A stretch of DNA of 40,552 nt from Clostridia bacterium (GCA_017938695.1 JAGBBA010000071.1:1-40552); one strand, 5' to 3'; shown: positions 14,111 through 22,337, counted from the stretch's first letter. Made by a program: numbers and translations. Notes: generated by a model from the letters alone, not told the origin.

Positions 14111-14998
14111 ATGAGAAAGCCTTTGTTCACCGGCTGCGGTACTGCCCTCATTACCCCGTTCAAGAACGGTGAAGTGGACTACGAAGCCCTTGACAAACTG
14201 GTGGAGGATCAGATCGCCAATGGCGTGAGTGCCCTGATTGCTGTGGGTACCACCGGCGAGCCTGCCACCATGACCTGGGAGGAGCATCTCGCGGTGATCC
14301 GCCGCGTGGTGGAGAAGGCTGATCATCGCGTGCCGGTGATCGCCGGTACCGGCTCCAATGCAACCAGCGAGGCCGTGTATGCCGCCAAGCATTCTGCTGA
14401 GTTCGGCGCAGATGCCCAGCTGGTGGTTACGCCCTACTACAACAAGACCAGCCAGGCGGGCCTGGTGGCCCACTTCAATGCTATTGCAGATGCTGCCACC
14501 CTGCCGGTGATCGTCTACAACGTACCCAGCCGCACGGGTCTGAACATCGGCCCTGAGGCCTTGGCGGAGATCTGCCAGCACGAGAACGTGATCGCTGTGA
14601 AGGAAGCTAACTCCGACGTGGCCCAGGCCATGGAGAAGGTGCGCCTGTGCGGCGACAAGGTGGACTTCTACTGCGGTAACGACGACCTGATCCTGCCCAC
14701 CATTGCCTGTGGCTTCAAGGGCGTGATCTCCGTGCTGTCCAACGTGCTGCCTGCCGAAACCTCCAAGATGGCGCAGCTGGCTCTGGAGGGCAAGAACGCC
14801 GAGGCGGCTCAGATCCAGCTGAAGCTGCTGCCCTTTGTGAATGCCCTGTTCAGCGAAACCAGCCCCATCCCGGTGAAGGCCGCCATGGCCAAGCTGGGCC
14901 TGTGCGAGGACGAGCTGCGCCTGCCCTTGGTGCCCATGCAGCCCGGCCCCCGTGAGAAGATGTACGCCATCATGCGCGAGCTGGGCCTGATCGCCTGA
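14111..14998 (+). CDS. dapA: 4-hydroxy-tetrahydrodipicolinate synthase
   Basis: 295 residues, the normal length. It condenses pyruvate with aspartate semialdehyde in the diaminopimelate/lysine pathway. Visible motifs are GCGTALITPF at the N-terminus, GTTGEPATMTWEEH (the GTTGE active-site signature with the catalytic Thr pair), YYNKTSQAGL (Tyr of the proton relay), YNVPSRTG, and the Schiff-base lysine in VIAVKEANSD. ATG 14111 is preferred over 14108 because GGAGG (14099-14103) is 7 nt before it. It is followed by dapB 14 nt later; the dapB ribosome site overlaps the dapA stop. Confidence 0.96.
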   Translation: MRKPLFTGCGTALITPFKNGEVDYEALDKLVEDQIANGVSALIAVGTTGEPATMTWEEHLAVIRRVVEKADHRVPVIAGTGSNATSEAVYAAKHSAEFGADAQLVVTPYYNKTSQAGLVAHFNAIADAATLPVIVYNVPSRTGLNIGPEALAEICQHENVIAVKEANSDVAQAMEKVRLCGDKVDFYCGNDDLILPTIACGFKGVISVLSNVLPAETSKMAQLALEGKNAEAAQIQLKLLPFVNALFSETSPIPVKAAMAKLGLCEDELRLPLVPMQPGPREKMYAIMRELGLIA

Positions 14999-15012
14999 GG
15001 AGGGACACACTG

Positions 15013-15759
15013 ATGAAGATCCTGATTTCCGGCGCGCTGGGCTTTATGGGCCGCGAGGTGGCGGCCCAGGCCAAGGCCAGGGATATCGAAGTGGCCTGCG
15101 GTGTGGATATCGTGCCCGGCCAGGCGGATTATCCGCTGTATACCGATTTTGAAAACTGCCCGCCCGTGGATGCCATCGTGGATTTTTCCACCTGGAAGCC
15201 CGGTGCTGACCTTCTGAGCTACGCGGTGAAGCACAAGATCCCGGCGGTGATCGCCTCCACCGGCCTGAGCGAAGAGCAGCTGGCCGCCATTGACGAGGCT
15301 GCCAAGGTGATCCCCATCTTCCGCAGCGGCAACATGAGCCTGGGCATCGCGCTCCTGCGTGCGCTGGCCAAGAAAGCCGCCTCGGTGCTGGGGGAGAGCT
15401 TTGACATCGAGATCGTTGAGGCCCACCACAACCGCAAGGCGGATGCACCCTCCGGTACGGCTTTGATGCTGCTGGATGCAGTGAAGCAGGGCTGTGAATC
15501 CCCGAAGGAAGCGGTGTTCGGCCGCCATGGCCGCGACTGCAAGCGTCAGCCCAAGGAGATCGGCGTGCATGCCCTGCGCGGCGGCACGGTGACCGGCGAA
15601 CATGAGGTGTGCTTCTTCGGCACATCCGAGCAGGTGAAAATCAGCCATAGCGCGGAAAACCGCAGCGTTTTCGCTGCCGGTGCACTGCAGGCGGCGTTGT
15701 TCCTGGTGGGCAAGGAGCCCGGCCTGTACAACATGGACGACGTGGTTGGACAAATTTGA
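15013..15759 (+). CDS. dapB: 4-hydroxy-tetrahydrodipicolinate reductase
   Basis: 248 residues. It reduces the DapA product with NAD(P)H. The N-terminal nucleotide site is ILISGALGFMGREV, with the usual G-x-x-G-x-M-G shape. The DapB signature E-A-H-H-N-R-K-x-D-A-P-S-G-T-A is present in full (IVEAHHNRKADAPSGTAL), including the catalytic His and Lys. HALRGGTVTGEHEVCF is the conserved C-terminal domain strand. AGGAGG lies 9 nt upstream and overlaps the dapA stop. It is the last gene of the asd-dapA-dapB operon and is followed by a terminator. Confidence 0.96.
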   Translation: MKILISGALGFMGREVAAQAKARDIEVACGVDIVPGQADYPLYTDFENCPPVDAIVDFSTWKPGADLLSYAVKHKIPAVIASTGLSEEQLAAIDEAAKVIPIFRSGNMSLGIALLRALAKKAASVLGESFDIEIVEAHHNRKADAPSGTALMLLDAVKQGCESPKEAVFGRHGRDCKRQPKEIGVHALRGGTVTGEHEVCFFGTSEQVKISHSAENRSVFAAGALQAALFLVGKEPGLYNMDDVVGQI

Positions 15760-15764
15760 TATGC

Positions 15765-15794
15765 AAGGCAGCCGATATAGCTCGGCTGCCTTTT
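15765..15794 (+). terminator. Terminator of the asd-dapA-dapB operon
   Basis: AAGGCAGCCGA (15765-15775) pairs perfectly with TCGGCTGCCTT (15782-15792), followed by TTTT (15791-15794). Confidence 0.88.
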
Positions 15795-15808
15795 GCGTTG
15801 GAAAGATT

Positions 15809-15837
15809 TTGCAAACGGAGGGAAAATATGGTATAAT
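15809..15837 (+). promoter_or_regulatory. Promoter of the ABC exporter gene
   Basis: TTGCAA (15809-15814) and consensus TATAAT (15832-15837), spacer 17 bp; the ATG follows at 15868. Confidence 0.85.
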
Positions 15838-15867
15838 AGAGGCGATGAAAGATAAAGGAGAGATAGA

Positions 15868-17619
15868 ATGAAGCTACTCTGGAGACTCAGCCGGGAGGCT
15901 GTGAGGTACAAGAATCTGTATGTGCTGGCACTATTGGCTACCTTGGGCCTGACGGCCGTGAACCTGGCTGCGCCGCGGGTGCTGTCCAGCATGACGGGCC
16001 TGGTGGAGCGCGGCATGACCGAGGAAGCCATGGGCACCATCCTGCAGCTGACGGCGGTGCTGGTGGCACTGTATCTGCTGCGCATCCTGTTCCGCTTTGG
16101 CAGCAACTACATGGCCCACAAGGCGGCGTGGTACCTGGTGGGCGATCTGCGCACCAAGACCTATGACAAACTGGAAAGACTCCACCTGGGGTATTTCCAC
16201 GACAAGCAGACCGGCGACCTGATGAGCCGCATCGTCAACGACACCCGTGACTTTGAACTTTTGTACGCCCATATCATCCCTGATGTGATCACCAATGTGG
16301 TGACCTTTGTGGGTGTTCTGGTGGTGCTTTTGACCATCAACCCCAAGCTGGCCCTGATCACCTGTGCGCCCCTGCCGCTGATCCTGGCCTCCGGCTTTGT
16401 GTTTGCCAAAAAGGTGCGGCCCTTCTTCCGCATTTCCCAGAAGAAGATGGGCGAACTGAACGGCAAGCTGCAGGACAATATTTCCGGCGTGCACGAGATC
16501 CAGTCCTTCGGCCGGGAGGACTACGAAACCGAAAAGGTCAACGAGAAGAACTTCGACCATATCAAGGCCATGCTGCATGCACTGAAGATCAGCGCGGTGT
16601 TCCATCCTTCGGTGGAGTTTGTGTCCTCCCTGGGCACGATCCTGGTGGTGGGCTTCGGCGGCTATCTGGCCCTGCATGAAGGGCTGATGGTGGCGGATAT
16701 CGTGGCCTTTATGCTGTACCTGGGCATGTTCTACGGGCCTATTGCAGGTCTGGCGAATCTGCTGGAAAGCATGCAGCAGTCCATGGCTGGTGCCGAGCGC
16801 GTGATGGGCATCCTGGATGCGCCCTTTGAGATCGCCGACAAGGAAAACGCCCAGGACCTGGGCAAGGTGGAGGGCAGCATCACCTTTGAGCATGTGGACT
16901 TTGCCTATCAGGAGGGCAGCCCTGTGCTGCAGGATGTGAGCTTCCACTGCGCTCCCGGCAAGATGCTGGCTCTTGTGGGCCCCACGGGTGTGGGCAAAAC
17001 CACCCTGACCCAGCTGATCTCCCGGTTCTATGAGCCCAGCCAGGGCCGCATCCTGGTGGATGGCAAGGACATCAGCGAAGTAACGCTGTCCAGCCTGCGG
17101 CGGAATATTTCGCCGGTCTTGCAGGACACCTTCCTGTTCAACGGCACCATTGCGGAAAACATCGGCTACGCGGTGCCGGAAGCCAGCCTGGAGGAAATCC
17201 AGGAGGCTGCCAGGGCGGCCAACATCCACAAGGATATCATGGATATGCCCGATGGCTATGAAACCCTGGTGGGCGAGCGCGGTCTGCGCCTCTCCGGCGG
17301 CCAGAAGCAGCGAGTAGCCATTGCCCGCGCCATCCTGCGCAAGTCGCCCATCATCATTCTAGACGAAGCCACCGCCTCGGTGGACGTGGAGACCGAGCAG
17401 CAGATTCAGAAGGCCATTGCCGGTATCGCCGGTACCCGCACCATCGTGGCCATTGCGCACCGCCTGTCCACCATCCGCAACGCTGATATGATCCTGGTCA
17501 TTGACGAGGGCCGCGTGGCCGAGGTCGGCACCCATGCCGAGCTGGTGGCCAAGGGCGGCATCTACGCACGGATGAATGAAATCCAAACCAACGCTGCCAC
17601 CCAGGCAGGCATCGCCTGA
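15868..17619 (+). CDS. ABC exporter half-transporter (MsbA/multidrug type, membrane and ATPase domains fused)
   Basis: 583 residues. Residues 1-310 form six membrane helices of the type I exporter fold (for example HDKQTGDLMSRIVNDT of the first cytoplasmic loop). Residues about 335-575 are the ATPase: Walker A GPTGVGKTT (371-379), Q-loop near SPVLQDTFLFNG, signature LSGGQKQRVAIARA, Walker B IIILDEATASVD and H-loop IAHRLST. It should act as a homodimer, since no partner half-transporter is adjacent. The substrate is unknown (lipid, drug or peptide). AAGGAGA lies 6 nt before the ATG. It has its own promoter and terminator. Confidence 0.93.
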   Translation: MKLLWRLSREAVRYKNLYVLALLATLGLTAVNLAAPRVLSSMTGLVERGMTEEAMGTILQLTAVLVALYLLRILFRFGSNYMAHKAAWYLVGDLRTKTYDKLERLHLGYFHDKQTGDLMSRIVNDTRDFELLYAHIIPDVITNVVTFVGVLVVLLTINPKLALITCAPLPLILASGFVFAKKVRPFFRISQKKMGELNGKLQDNISGVHEIQSFGREDYETEKVNEKNFDHIKAMLHALKISAVFHPSVEFVSSLGTILVVGFGGYLALHEGLMVADIVAFMLYLGMFYGPIAGLANLLESMQQSMAGAERVMGILDAPFEIADKENAQDLGKVEGSITFEHVDFAYQEGSPVLQDVSFHCAPGKMLALVGPTGVGKTTLTQLISRFYEPSQGRILVDGKDISEVTLSSLRRNISPVLQDTFLFNGTIAENIGYAVPEASLEEIQEAARAANIHKDIMDMPDGYETLVGERGLRLSGGQKQRVAIARAILRKSPIIILDEATASVDVETEQQIQKAIAGIAGTRTIVAIAHRLSTIRNADMILVIDEGRVAEVGTHAELVAKGGIYARMNEIQTNAATQAGIA

Positions 17620-17624
17620 CAACG

Positions 17625-17650
17625 AAGGCTCCCACCCGGGAGCCTTTTTT
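17625..17650 (+). terminator. Rho-independent terminator after the ABC exporter
   Basis: AAGGCTCCC (17625-17633) pairs with GGGAGCCTT (17638-17646), loop ACCC, then T residues to 17650. Confidence 0.93.
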
Positions 17651-17661
17651 GCTGCTCTCCC

Positions 17662-17804
17662 CGCGCCGCGGCGCGACCGAAGGAAATGGGTCGAAGACCC
17701 CGCGTCGTGCCCCCAACATATATGCGTACCCCACGCGCACTCCGAATGGGATTCTTAAGGGTCGAAGACCCTTGAGCAGGTTCCCCAAGGGCAGAGCCCT
17801 TGGG
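17662..17804. repeat. Cluster of intergenic hairpins with conserved triloops
   Basis: The cluster contains a 14-bp palindrome CGCGCCGCGGCGCG (17662-17675); GGGTC/GACCC with loop GAA (17688-17700); AAGGGTC/GACCCTT with loop GAA (17757-17773); and CCCAAGGGC/GCCCTTGGG with loop AGA (17784-17804). On the opposite strand the last two loops read TTC and TCT, the same triloops as in the element at 40498-40550, and the bases after the TTC hairpin (AAGAATCCC here, AGAAATCCC there) are also alike. This looks like a dispersed repeat family. Confidence 0.65.
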
Positions 17805-17833
17805 TTGTTACTTGACGCAAAATGTGGTAGAAT
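17805..17833 (+). promoter_or_regulatory. Promoter of the glycosyltransferase operon
   Basis: TTGTTA (17805-17810) and TAGAAT (17828-17833) with a 17-bp spacer. It starts directly at the edge of the hairpin cluster. Confidence 0.65.
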
Positions 17834-17865
17834 AGATAAAACGACGAAAGAAGGAGGCTGGGGGT

Positions 17866-18591
17866 ATGAAGCTGCTGGTGATCATCCCGGCCTATAATGA
17901 AGAGGATGCTATCCTGGCCACAGTGCAGGGGCTGCAACGGGAGTGCCCGGAGGCGGACTGCATTGTGATCAACGACTGCTCGAAGGACGGAACGAGGGAT
18001 ATCCTTCGGGCCAACGGGATTCCATATTTGGATCTGCCGCTGAACCTGGGCATCGGCGGCGGTGTGCAGACGGGCTACCGCTATGCGGTGGAGCATGGGT
18101 ATGATGTGACGGTGCAGTTTGACGGCGACGGCCAGCACCGGGCGGAGTACATCCGCGACCTGGTGAAGCCCATTGTGGACGGCGAGGCCGACATGGTGGT
18201 GGGCAGCCGTTTTGTGGCCCAGGACGGGCAGGGTTTCCAGTCCTCGGCCATGCGGCGCGTGGGCATCAACTTCCTGTCGCGGCTGATTCAACTGTGCACG
18301 GGCAAGCATGTGCTGGACGCTACCAGCGGCTTCCGCGCCTGCGGCCAGGCACTGACCCGGGAATTTGCCGAAAGCTACGCCCAGGACTACCCCGAACCGG
18401 AGGCTATCGTGACTGCGCTGGTGAAGGGTTACCGGGTGAAGGAAATCCCTGTGCTGATGAACGAACGCCAGGGCGGCGTGAGCTCCATCCGGGCACTGAA
18501 GAGCGTGTATTATATGATCAAGGTGTCGCTGGCGGTGCTGCTGGCTGGCATAAGGCTGACGGGCCGAAAGGAGGCTGCACGGCATGAGTAA
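17866..18591 (+). CDS. Family 2 glycosyltransferase (polyprenyl-phosphate sugar transferase type)
   Basis: 241 residues with the GT-A fold of family GT2: VIIPAYNEED at the N-terminus, INDCSKDGT, then the metal/nucleotide-binding VQFDGDGQH and MVVGSRF. This profile is that of DPM1-like enzymes that pass a sugar to polyprenyl phosphate or start glycan assembly. There is no membrane domain of its own, but the next gene (DUF2304, two to three membrane helices) overlaps its end by 8 nt. This GT2-DUF2304 pairing is recurrent in bacteria and suggests a membrane complex for wall or exopolysaccharide precursors. AAGGAGG is 8 nt before the ATG. Confidence 0.9.
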   Translation: MKLLVIIPAYNEEDAILATVQGLQRECPEADCIVINDCSKDGTRDILRANGIPYLDLPLNLGIGGGVQTGYRYAVEHGYDVTVQFDGDGQHRAEYIRDLVKPIVDGEADMVVGSRFVAQDGQGFQSSAMRRVGINFLSRLIQLCTGKHVLDATSGFRACGQALTREFAESYAQDYPEPEAIVTALVKGYRVKEIPVLMNERQGGVSSIRALKSVYYMIKVSLAVLLAGIRLTGRKEAARHE

Positions 18592-18937
18592 CAGGCTGCA
18601 GATTCTGCTGATCATCGTGGTGGCTGTGGTGGTCGTGACGGCCGTGCGGATGATCCACCGCAAAAAGCTGAACCTGGGCTATTCGCTTCTGTGGCTGGCC
18701 CTGGCGGTGGTAATGGTGCTGGCGGTGCTGTTCCCGGAGCTGGTCTACGCGCTGGCGCGGGTGGTGGGCATCGATATTCCGTTGAACATGGTGCTGACGG
18801 CCTTTGCGCTGTTCTCGCTGGTGATGATGTTCTACCTGACGTGCATCGTGTCCCGGGAAAACGAGCGCAGCCGCGCCATGACCCAGCAACTGGCCCTGCT
18901 GGAAAAGCGCGTGCGCGAGCTGGAGAAAAAACAGTGA
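18584..18937 (+). CDS. DUF2304 membrane protein, partner of the glycosyltransferase
   Basis: 117 residues with three hydrophobic segments (LQILLIIVVAVVVVTAV, GYSLLWLALAVVMVLAVL and MVLTAFALFSLVMMFYLTC) and a charged C-terminal helix (ENERSRAMTQQLALLEKRVR). The R-K-K-x-L-x-L/G-x-Y-S-L-L-W element after the first helix is typical of DUF2304. It overlaps the glycosyltransferase gene by 8 nt. Probable role: membrane anchor or scaffold for that enzyme. This is inference from genomic association. Confidence 0.85.
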   Translation: MSNRLQILLIIVVAVVVVTAVRMIHRKKLNLGYSLLWLALAVVMVLAVLFPELVYALARVVGIDIPLNMVLTAFALFSLVMMFYLTCIVSRENERSRAMTQQLALLEKRVRELEKKQ

Positions 18938-19347
18938 AGTGGTATCAGGCCCGGCTGAAAGAGCTGGAAAAGGCTGAACCCATCTACTCCGTGTGCGGCG
19001 ACGACTGCGCGGTGTGTCCGCGGTATCTGGCGCGGACGGAGGAAGAACTGCACGAAACGGCGGTGTTCTGGCATCGTGTGGGCTGGCGCGACCAGGTGGT
19101 GAGCCATGAGAAAATCCGCTGCACCGGCTGCGGCAGCAGGCCGACGTGCAGCTTCATGCTGCTGCCCTGCGTGAAGGAACACGGCGTGGCCAAATGCAGC
19201 GCGTGTGGGGAATATCCTTGCGGCAAGGTGGAACGGGCACTGGCATTGTCGGACGAGAAAAAGCAGCAGTGCCGACGGGCCTGCGAAAGCGACGAAGAGT
19301 TTGCCATGCTGGTGCGGGCATTTTATGAAAAAGAAAAGCATCTGTGA
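18934..19347 (+). CDS. Cysteine-rich DUF3795-type protein
   Basis: 137 residues. GTG 18934 overlaps the preceding TGA (GTGA), and a GGAG lies 8 nt upstream; longer frames from 18691 would overlap DUF2304 fully and are rejected. Cysteines occur in pairs: VCGDDCAVCP, CTGCGSRPTC, LPCV, KCSACGEYPC. This is the pattern of DUF3795, thought to bind zinc or an iron-sulfur cluster. The C-terminus is helical and charged. Function is unknown. Its coupling to a glycosyltransferase unit may only reflect co-transcription. Confidence 0.8.
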   Translation: MKWYQARLKELEKAEPIYSVCGDDCAVCPRYLARTEEELHETAVFWHRVGWRDQVVSHEKIRCTGCGSRPTCSFMLLPCVKEHGVAKCSACGEYPCGKVERALALSDEKKQQCRRACESDEEFAMLVRAFYEKEKHL

Positions 19348-19357
19348 GGTGGCATAA

Positions 19358-19822
19358 ATGCAAGTGACCTTGCGCCTTGTGCAGCGGGAAGAAGCAGAAG
19401 CCTTGTGGCAATTGCAGATACAGGGCTTTGCGCAACTGCTGGAACGCTATCAGGACCTGGACACCAATCCGGCGGCGGAGCCCCTGGAGAAAACCGTGAT
19501 GCGCCTGGAGCAGCCCCAGCGGTCTTTCTATTTCATCCTGGCGGATGGGGAGAAGGTGGGGGCCATCAGCGTGCGTGACATGGGCGACGGCTGGAAGAAG
19601 CTGGGGCCGCTGTGGGTGCTGCCGGAGTGGCAGGGCCGAGGCATTGCCCAGGCGGCTATCCGGCTGGCGGAGGAGCTCCACGGGGCGCATCAGTGGCGGC
19701 TGGACACCATTTTGCAGGAGAAGGGCAACTGCCACCTGTATGAGAAGATGGGCTACCGGCAGACCGGCGAAACGCGGACGGTCAACGAGCGCATGACGCT
19801 GGTGGATTATGTGAAGGAGTGA
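19358..19822 (+). CDS. GNAT-family N-acetyltransferase
   Basis: 154 residues with the GNAT fold. Motif A (acetyl-CoA binding) is seen in LWVLPEWQGRGIAQAAIRLA, which carries the Q/R-x-x-G-x-G/A loop. The end has the typical Y-E-K-M-G-Y element (HLYEKMGYRQTGE). The N-terminus is of the T-L-R-x-V-x-x-E-E-A-x-x-L-W form. The substrate is unknown. The ribosome site is GAGGTG just after the previous stop. It is followed by the next gene after 4 nt, with AAGGAG in its own last codons. Confidence 0.88.
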   Translation: MQVTLRLVQREEAEALWQLQIQGFAQLLERYQDLDTNPAAEPLEKTVMRLEQPQRSFYFILADGEKVGAISVRDMGDGWKKLGPLWVLPEWQGRGIAQAAIRLAEELHGAHQWRLDTILQEKGNCHLYEKMGYRQTGETRTVNERMTLVDYVKE

Positions 19823-19826
19823 CTGG

Positions 19827-20681
19827 ATGGATCACCGTGAGGGCCGCTGGGCGAAAGAAATTCTGGCCTGTCAGCATGCAGACGGCACCTGGGGCAACAT
19901 GTTCCATTCTCTGGCGCAGCCTGACGGAAAGCATCCTTTGACTACGGAACAAGCCCTGCGCAGACTGATGCGACTGGGCTTTACAGCACAGGATGAAGCC
20001 ATCCGTAAAGCACTGGACTGCATGGTGGCATGCCTGCGCGGCGAACGAAAAATTGATAACTATTGGGAAAAAGGGCAGGACTGGGCGCAGTATACCAGAC
20101 TGATGCTGTCGGCATGGATACGGGCGTTTGATCCTGACCAGCCGGAGGCTCTGGCCTTCGCGCGAAAATGGGCAGAACCAGTGGAGACGGCCTTTGCTGA
20201 TGGGAAGTATGACGATGTGGTTTATCAGACAGCCTATGCGCAGACGTTTTATGATGGGGCTAAGCCACCGCAACGTGCAAACCTGGCTGTGCTGTATCCG
20301 GTGCAGGTGTTACAGGGTGTGCTGACACAGGCTACAGAGCAACGACTGATACAATACCTGCTGGCTGGGGAAAAAGGCATCTATTATGTGTATGACAAGC
20401 CGCTGAACCAGTTGCCAGCCGTGTTTGCTTCGAAGGAAACAAGCCGTTATCTGGCTGCGGTGGAACTGCTGGCAGGATATCCGGCTGGCCGAAAATTACT
20501 GAGCTTTGTGACGGACTGGCTGGAAGCCAACCGGGACGCTGAGGGACAGTGGGATTTGGGCCCGAAGGCCAAGGATATGGTGTATCTACCCTTGTCAGAC
20601 GATTGGCGAAGTGCTCAATTCCGCAAACAAGACTGCACGGAGCGGATCGAAGCCCTGCTGAATAAATTGAGAGAAGAATAA
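19827..20681 (+). CDS. Hypothetical helical protein, possibly an alpha/alpha-toroid
   Basis: 284 residues, no family recognised with confidence. Two segments look like degenerate QW-type repeats of terpene cyclase/prenyltransferase toroids: ACQHADGTWGNMF near the start and NRDAEGQWDLGPKAKD near the end. The rest appears largely helical. The catalytic D-x-D-D motif of squalene cyclases is absent. The base composition looks more AT-rich than the neighbours by eye, which may mean more recent acquisition. ATG 19827 follows AAGGAG (19814-19819) by 7 nt. It is the last gene of the operon starting at 17866. Confidence 0.75.
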   Translation: MDHREGRWAKEILACQHADGTWGNMFHSLAQPDGKHPLTTEQALRRLMRLGFTAQDEAIRKALDCMVACLRGERKIDNYWEKGQDWAQYTRLMLSAWIRAFDPDQPEALAFARKWAEPVETAFADGKYDDVVYQTAYAQTFYDGAKPPQRANLAVLYPVQVLQGVLTQATEQRLIQYLLAGEKGIYYVYDKPLNQLPAVFASKETSRYLAAVELLAGYPAGRKLLSFVTDWLEANRDAEGQWDLGPKAKDMVYLPLSDDWRSAQFRKQDCTERIEALLNKLREE

Positions 20682-20708
20682 GGGGGTAGCTACGGCTACT
20701 CTCTTTTT
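20682..20708 (+). terminator. Rho-independent terminator of the glycosyltransferase operon
   Basis: GGGGGTAGC-type arm (20682-20690) pairs, with some G-T pairs, to GCTACTCTC (20695-20703) around loop TACG; a T tract follows (20704-20708). It begins at the stop codon of the preceding gene. Confidence 0.75.
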
Positions 20709-20754
20709 CATTGTTCTGCTTCGGTTTTTTTGACACGGGCAAGGGGCGAAAGCC

Positions 20755-20783
20755 TTGTTAATCCACGGTGGGAATGTTACAAT
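20755..20783 (+). promoter_or_regulatory. Promoter of trmL
   Basis: TTGTTA (20755-20760) and TACAAT (20778-20783), spacer 17 bp. The expected start of transcription is near 20790, only about 4-7 nt before the ATG codons at 20794/20797, so the mRNA would be almost leaderless. Confidence 0.6.
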
Positions 20784-20796
20784 AATATGGGAGATG

Positions 20797-21321
20797 ATGA
20801 CTTTGCTGCATATCGTGCTGGTGAATCCGGAAATTCCGCAGAATACCGGAAACATCGCCAGAACCTGCGCGGCCACAGGGGCTATGCTGCACCTGATCGA
20901 GCCGTTGGGGTTTTCACTTTCTGATAAATACCTGAAGCGTGCTGGGCTGGACTACTGGCACCTGATGAACTACCGCACCTATCCCGACATGGAGACGTTC
21001 TTGCAGGCGCATCCCGGGGCGCGGATGCACTTTGCCAGCACCAAGGCACCCAGGGGGTATCATCAGGCGGAGTACCAGGACGGGGATTTCCTGGTGTTCG
21101 GCTGCGAGACCCGGGGCCTGCCGGAAAACCTGCTGGAGAAGGTCTACGACAGGTGCGTGCGCATTCCCATGCGCGAGGAGGCTCGGAGCCTGAATTTGTC
21201 CAACTCGGTGGCCATTGTGCTGTATGAGGCACTGCGGCAGCTGGACTTCCCCCAGTTGAGCGACCACGGCAGCCTGACGGGCCGCGACGAGGCGGACGCT
21301 CCCTGGTTGGATTACGTGTAA
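20797..21321 (+). CDS. trmL: tRNA (cytidine/uridine-34-2'-O)-methyltransferase
   Basis: 174 residues of the SPOUT family, methylating the ribose at the wobble position of leucine tRNAs. The N-terminus LHIVLVNPEIPQNTGNIART is the TrmL signature, with the conserved Asn and Arg. The knotted AdoMet site shows LVFGCETRGLP and IPMREEARSLNLSNSVAIVL. Starts at 20794 and 20797 are both possible (ATGATG); GGGAG touches them, and longer TTG-initiated forms would begin inside the promoter. Family proteins begin with M-L/F-x-I-V-L, which fits 20797. Confidence 0.92.
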   Translation: MTLLHIVLVNPEIPQNTGNIARTCAATGAMLHLIEPLGFSLSDKYLKRAGLDYWHLMNYRTYPDMETFLQAHPGARMHFASTKAPRGYHQAEYQDGDFLVFGCETRGLPENLLEKVYDRCVRIPMREEARSLNLSNSVAIVLYEALRQLDFPQLSDHGSLTGRDEADAPWLDYV

Positions 21322-21372
21322 GCAGGGATGTGGCGGGCTGATCCGTTATATGCTGTGGAAGGAGGAAACAGC

Positions 21373-21705
21373 ATGGCGTATTTCAACAACGATCCCCAGA
21401 CGCTGGAGGACGAGGACTATCAGCCGGTGTTCCAGCAGCCTGTGGAGGACGACTACGACGATTATGACGAGGGCGATGAAGAATATTACACCGACGAGGT
21501 GTATTATGATGATTATCTGACCGAGGAAGAACGCATTGCCCTGAAGCAGAGCAAATGGCGCATGCTGGCAGGCGTGGGGGATTTCTTCGGCGTGCTGGCA
21601 GGCACGGTGGTGATCCTGATTCTGATCGCCCTGCTGATCAGCCTGATCACCTGGGTGCAGGCGGATATCAGCCAATCCTTTACCCTGTGGCAAACGAAGA
21701 TCTAA
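21373..21705 (+). CDS. Small membrane protein with an acidic N-terminal tail
   Basis: 110 residues. The first half is extremely acidic and Tyr-rich (DDYDDYDEGDEEYYTDEVYY). This is followed by a basic stretch (ALKQSKWRM) and one membrane helix (FFGVLAGTVVILILIALLIS). The positive-inside rule places the acidic tail in the cytoplasm. No family is recognised. ATG 21373 follows GGAGG by 8 nt; the earlier frame start at 21328 lacks a site. The next gene (udg) starts 13 nt downstream. Confidence 0.75.
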   Translation: MAYFNNDPQTLEDEDYQPVFQQPVEDDYDDYDEGDEEYYTDEVYYDDYLTEEERIALKQSKWRMLAGVGDFFGVLAGTVVILILIALLISLITWVQADISQSFTLWQTKI

Positions 21706-21718
21706 GGAGGCATGCGGC

Positions 21719-22309
21719 ATGGCGGAAATCAGCTGGGAATTGTTCGACCGGCAGGTGGCGGCATGCACCATGTGCCCCTTGTGCCAGAACATTCACAACA
21801 AGGTGCCCGGCCAGGGGGATAAGCAGTCGCCGCTGATGTTCATCGGCGAAGGCCCCGGCCAGGTGGAGGACGAGGAAGGCCTGGCCTTCGTGGGCCCGGC
21901 TGGACAGCTGTTGACCAGGATGCTGGCGGCCATTTCCTTGCCCCGGGACAGGGTGTACATCTGCAATATTGTCAAGTGCCGCCCGCCCAACAACCGCGTG
22001 CCGGAAGAAGTCGAAGCCGAGGCCTGCAAGCTGCATCTGCGGATGCAGGTGGCCCTGGTGAAGCCCAAGGTGATCGTGCTGCTGGGATCAACGGCGGCGA
22101 AGAACACCCTGGGCCCGGAGATCCGCATCACCCGTGACAGGGGCCGCTGGTTCGAGCGCAAGGGCGTGTGGATGATGCCCACCTACCACCCGTCGGCCCT
22201 GCTGCGCGATGCCTCCAAAAAGGCGGAAGCCTGGGAGGATATGCAGTCCCTGCGCGACAAGCTGATGGAGCTGGGGCTGTATGAGGACATTTACGGCGGC
22301 GCAAAATAA
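21719..22309 (+). CDS. udg: Type 4 uracil-DNA glycosylase with 4Fe-4S cluster
   Basis: 196 residues. It removes uracil from DNA arising by cytosine deamination. The four cluster ligands of the family are seen as C16 and C19 (ACTMC), C87 (NIVKCRPP) and C103. Motif A is FIGEGPGQVEDEEGLAFVGP, with G-E-G-P-G-x-x-E-D. The C-terminal active-site element is MPTYHPSALLR, with H-P-S. The length is standard for UDG4. AGGAGG precedes the ATG. It lies directly before a second, cluster-less paralogue. Confidence 0.93.
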   Translation: MAEISWELFDRQVAACTMCPLCQNIHNKVPGQGDKQSPLMFIGEGPGQVEDEEGLAFVGPAGQLLTRMLAAISLPRDRVYICNIVKCRPPNNRVPEEVEAEACKLHLRMQVALVKPKVIVLLGSTAAKNTLGPEIRITRDRGRWFERKGVWMMPTYHPSALLRDASKKAEAWEDMQSLRDKLMELGLYEDIYGGAK

Positions 22310-22337
22310 TCCGGACTCAAATTGAACGGAGGACGCT

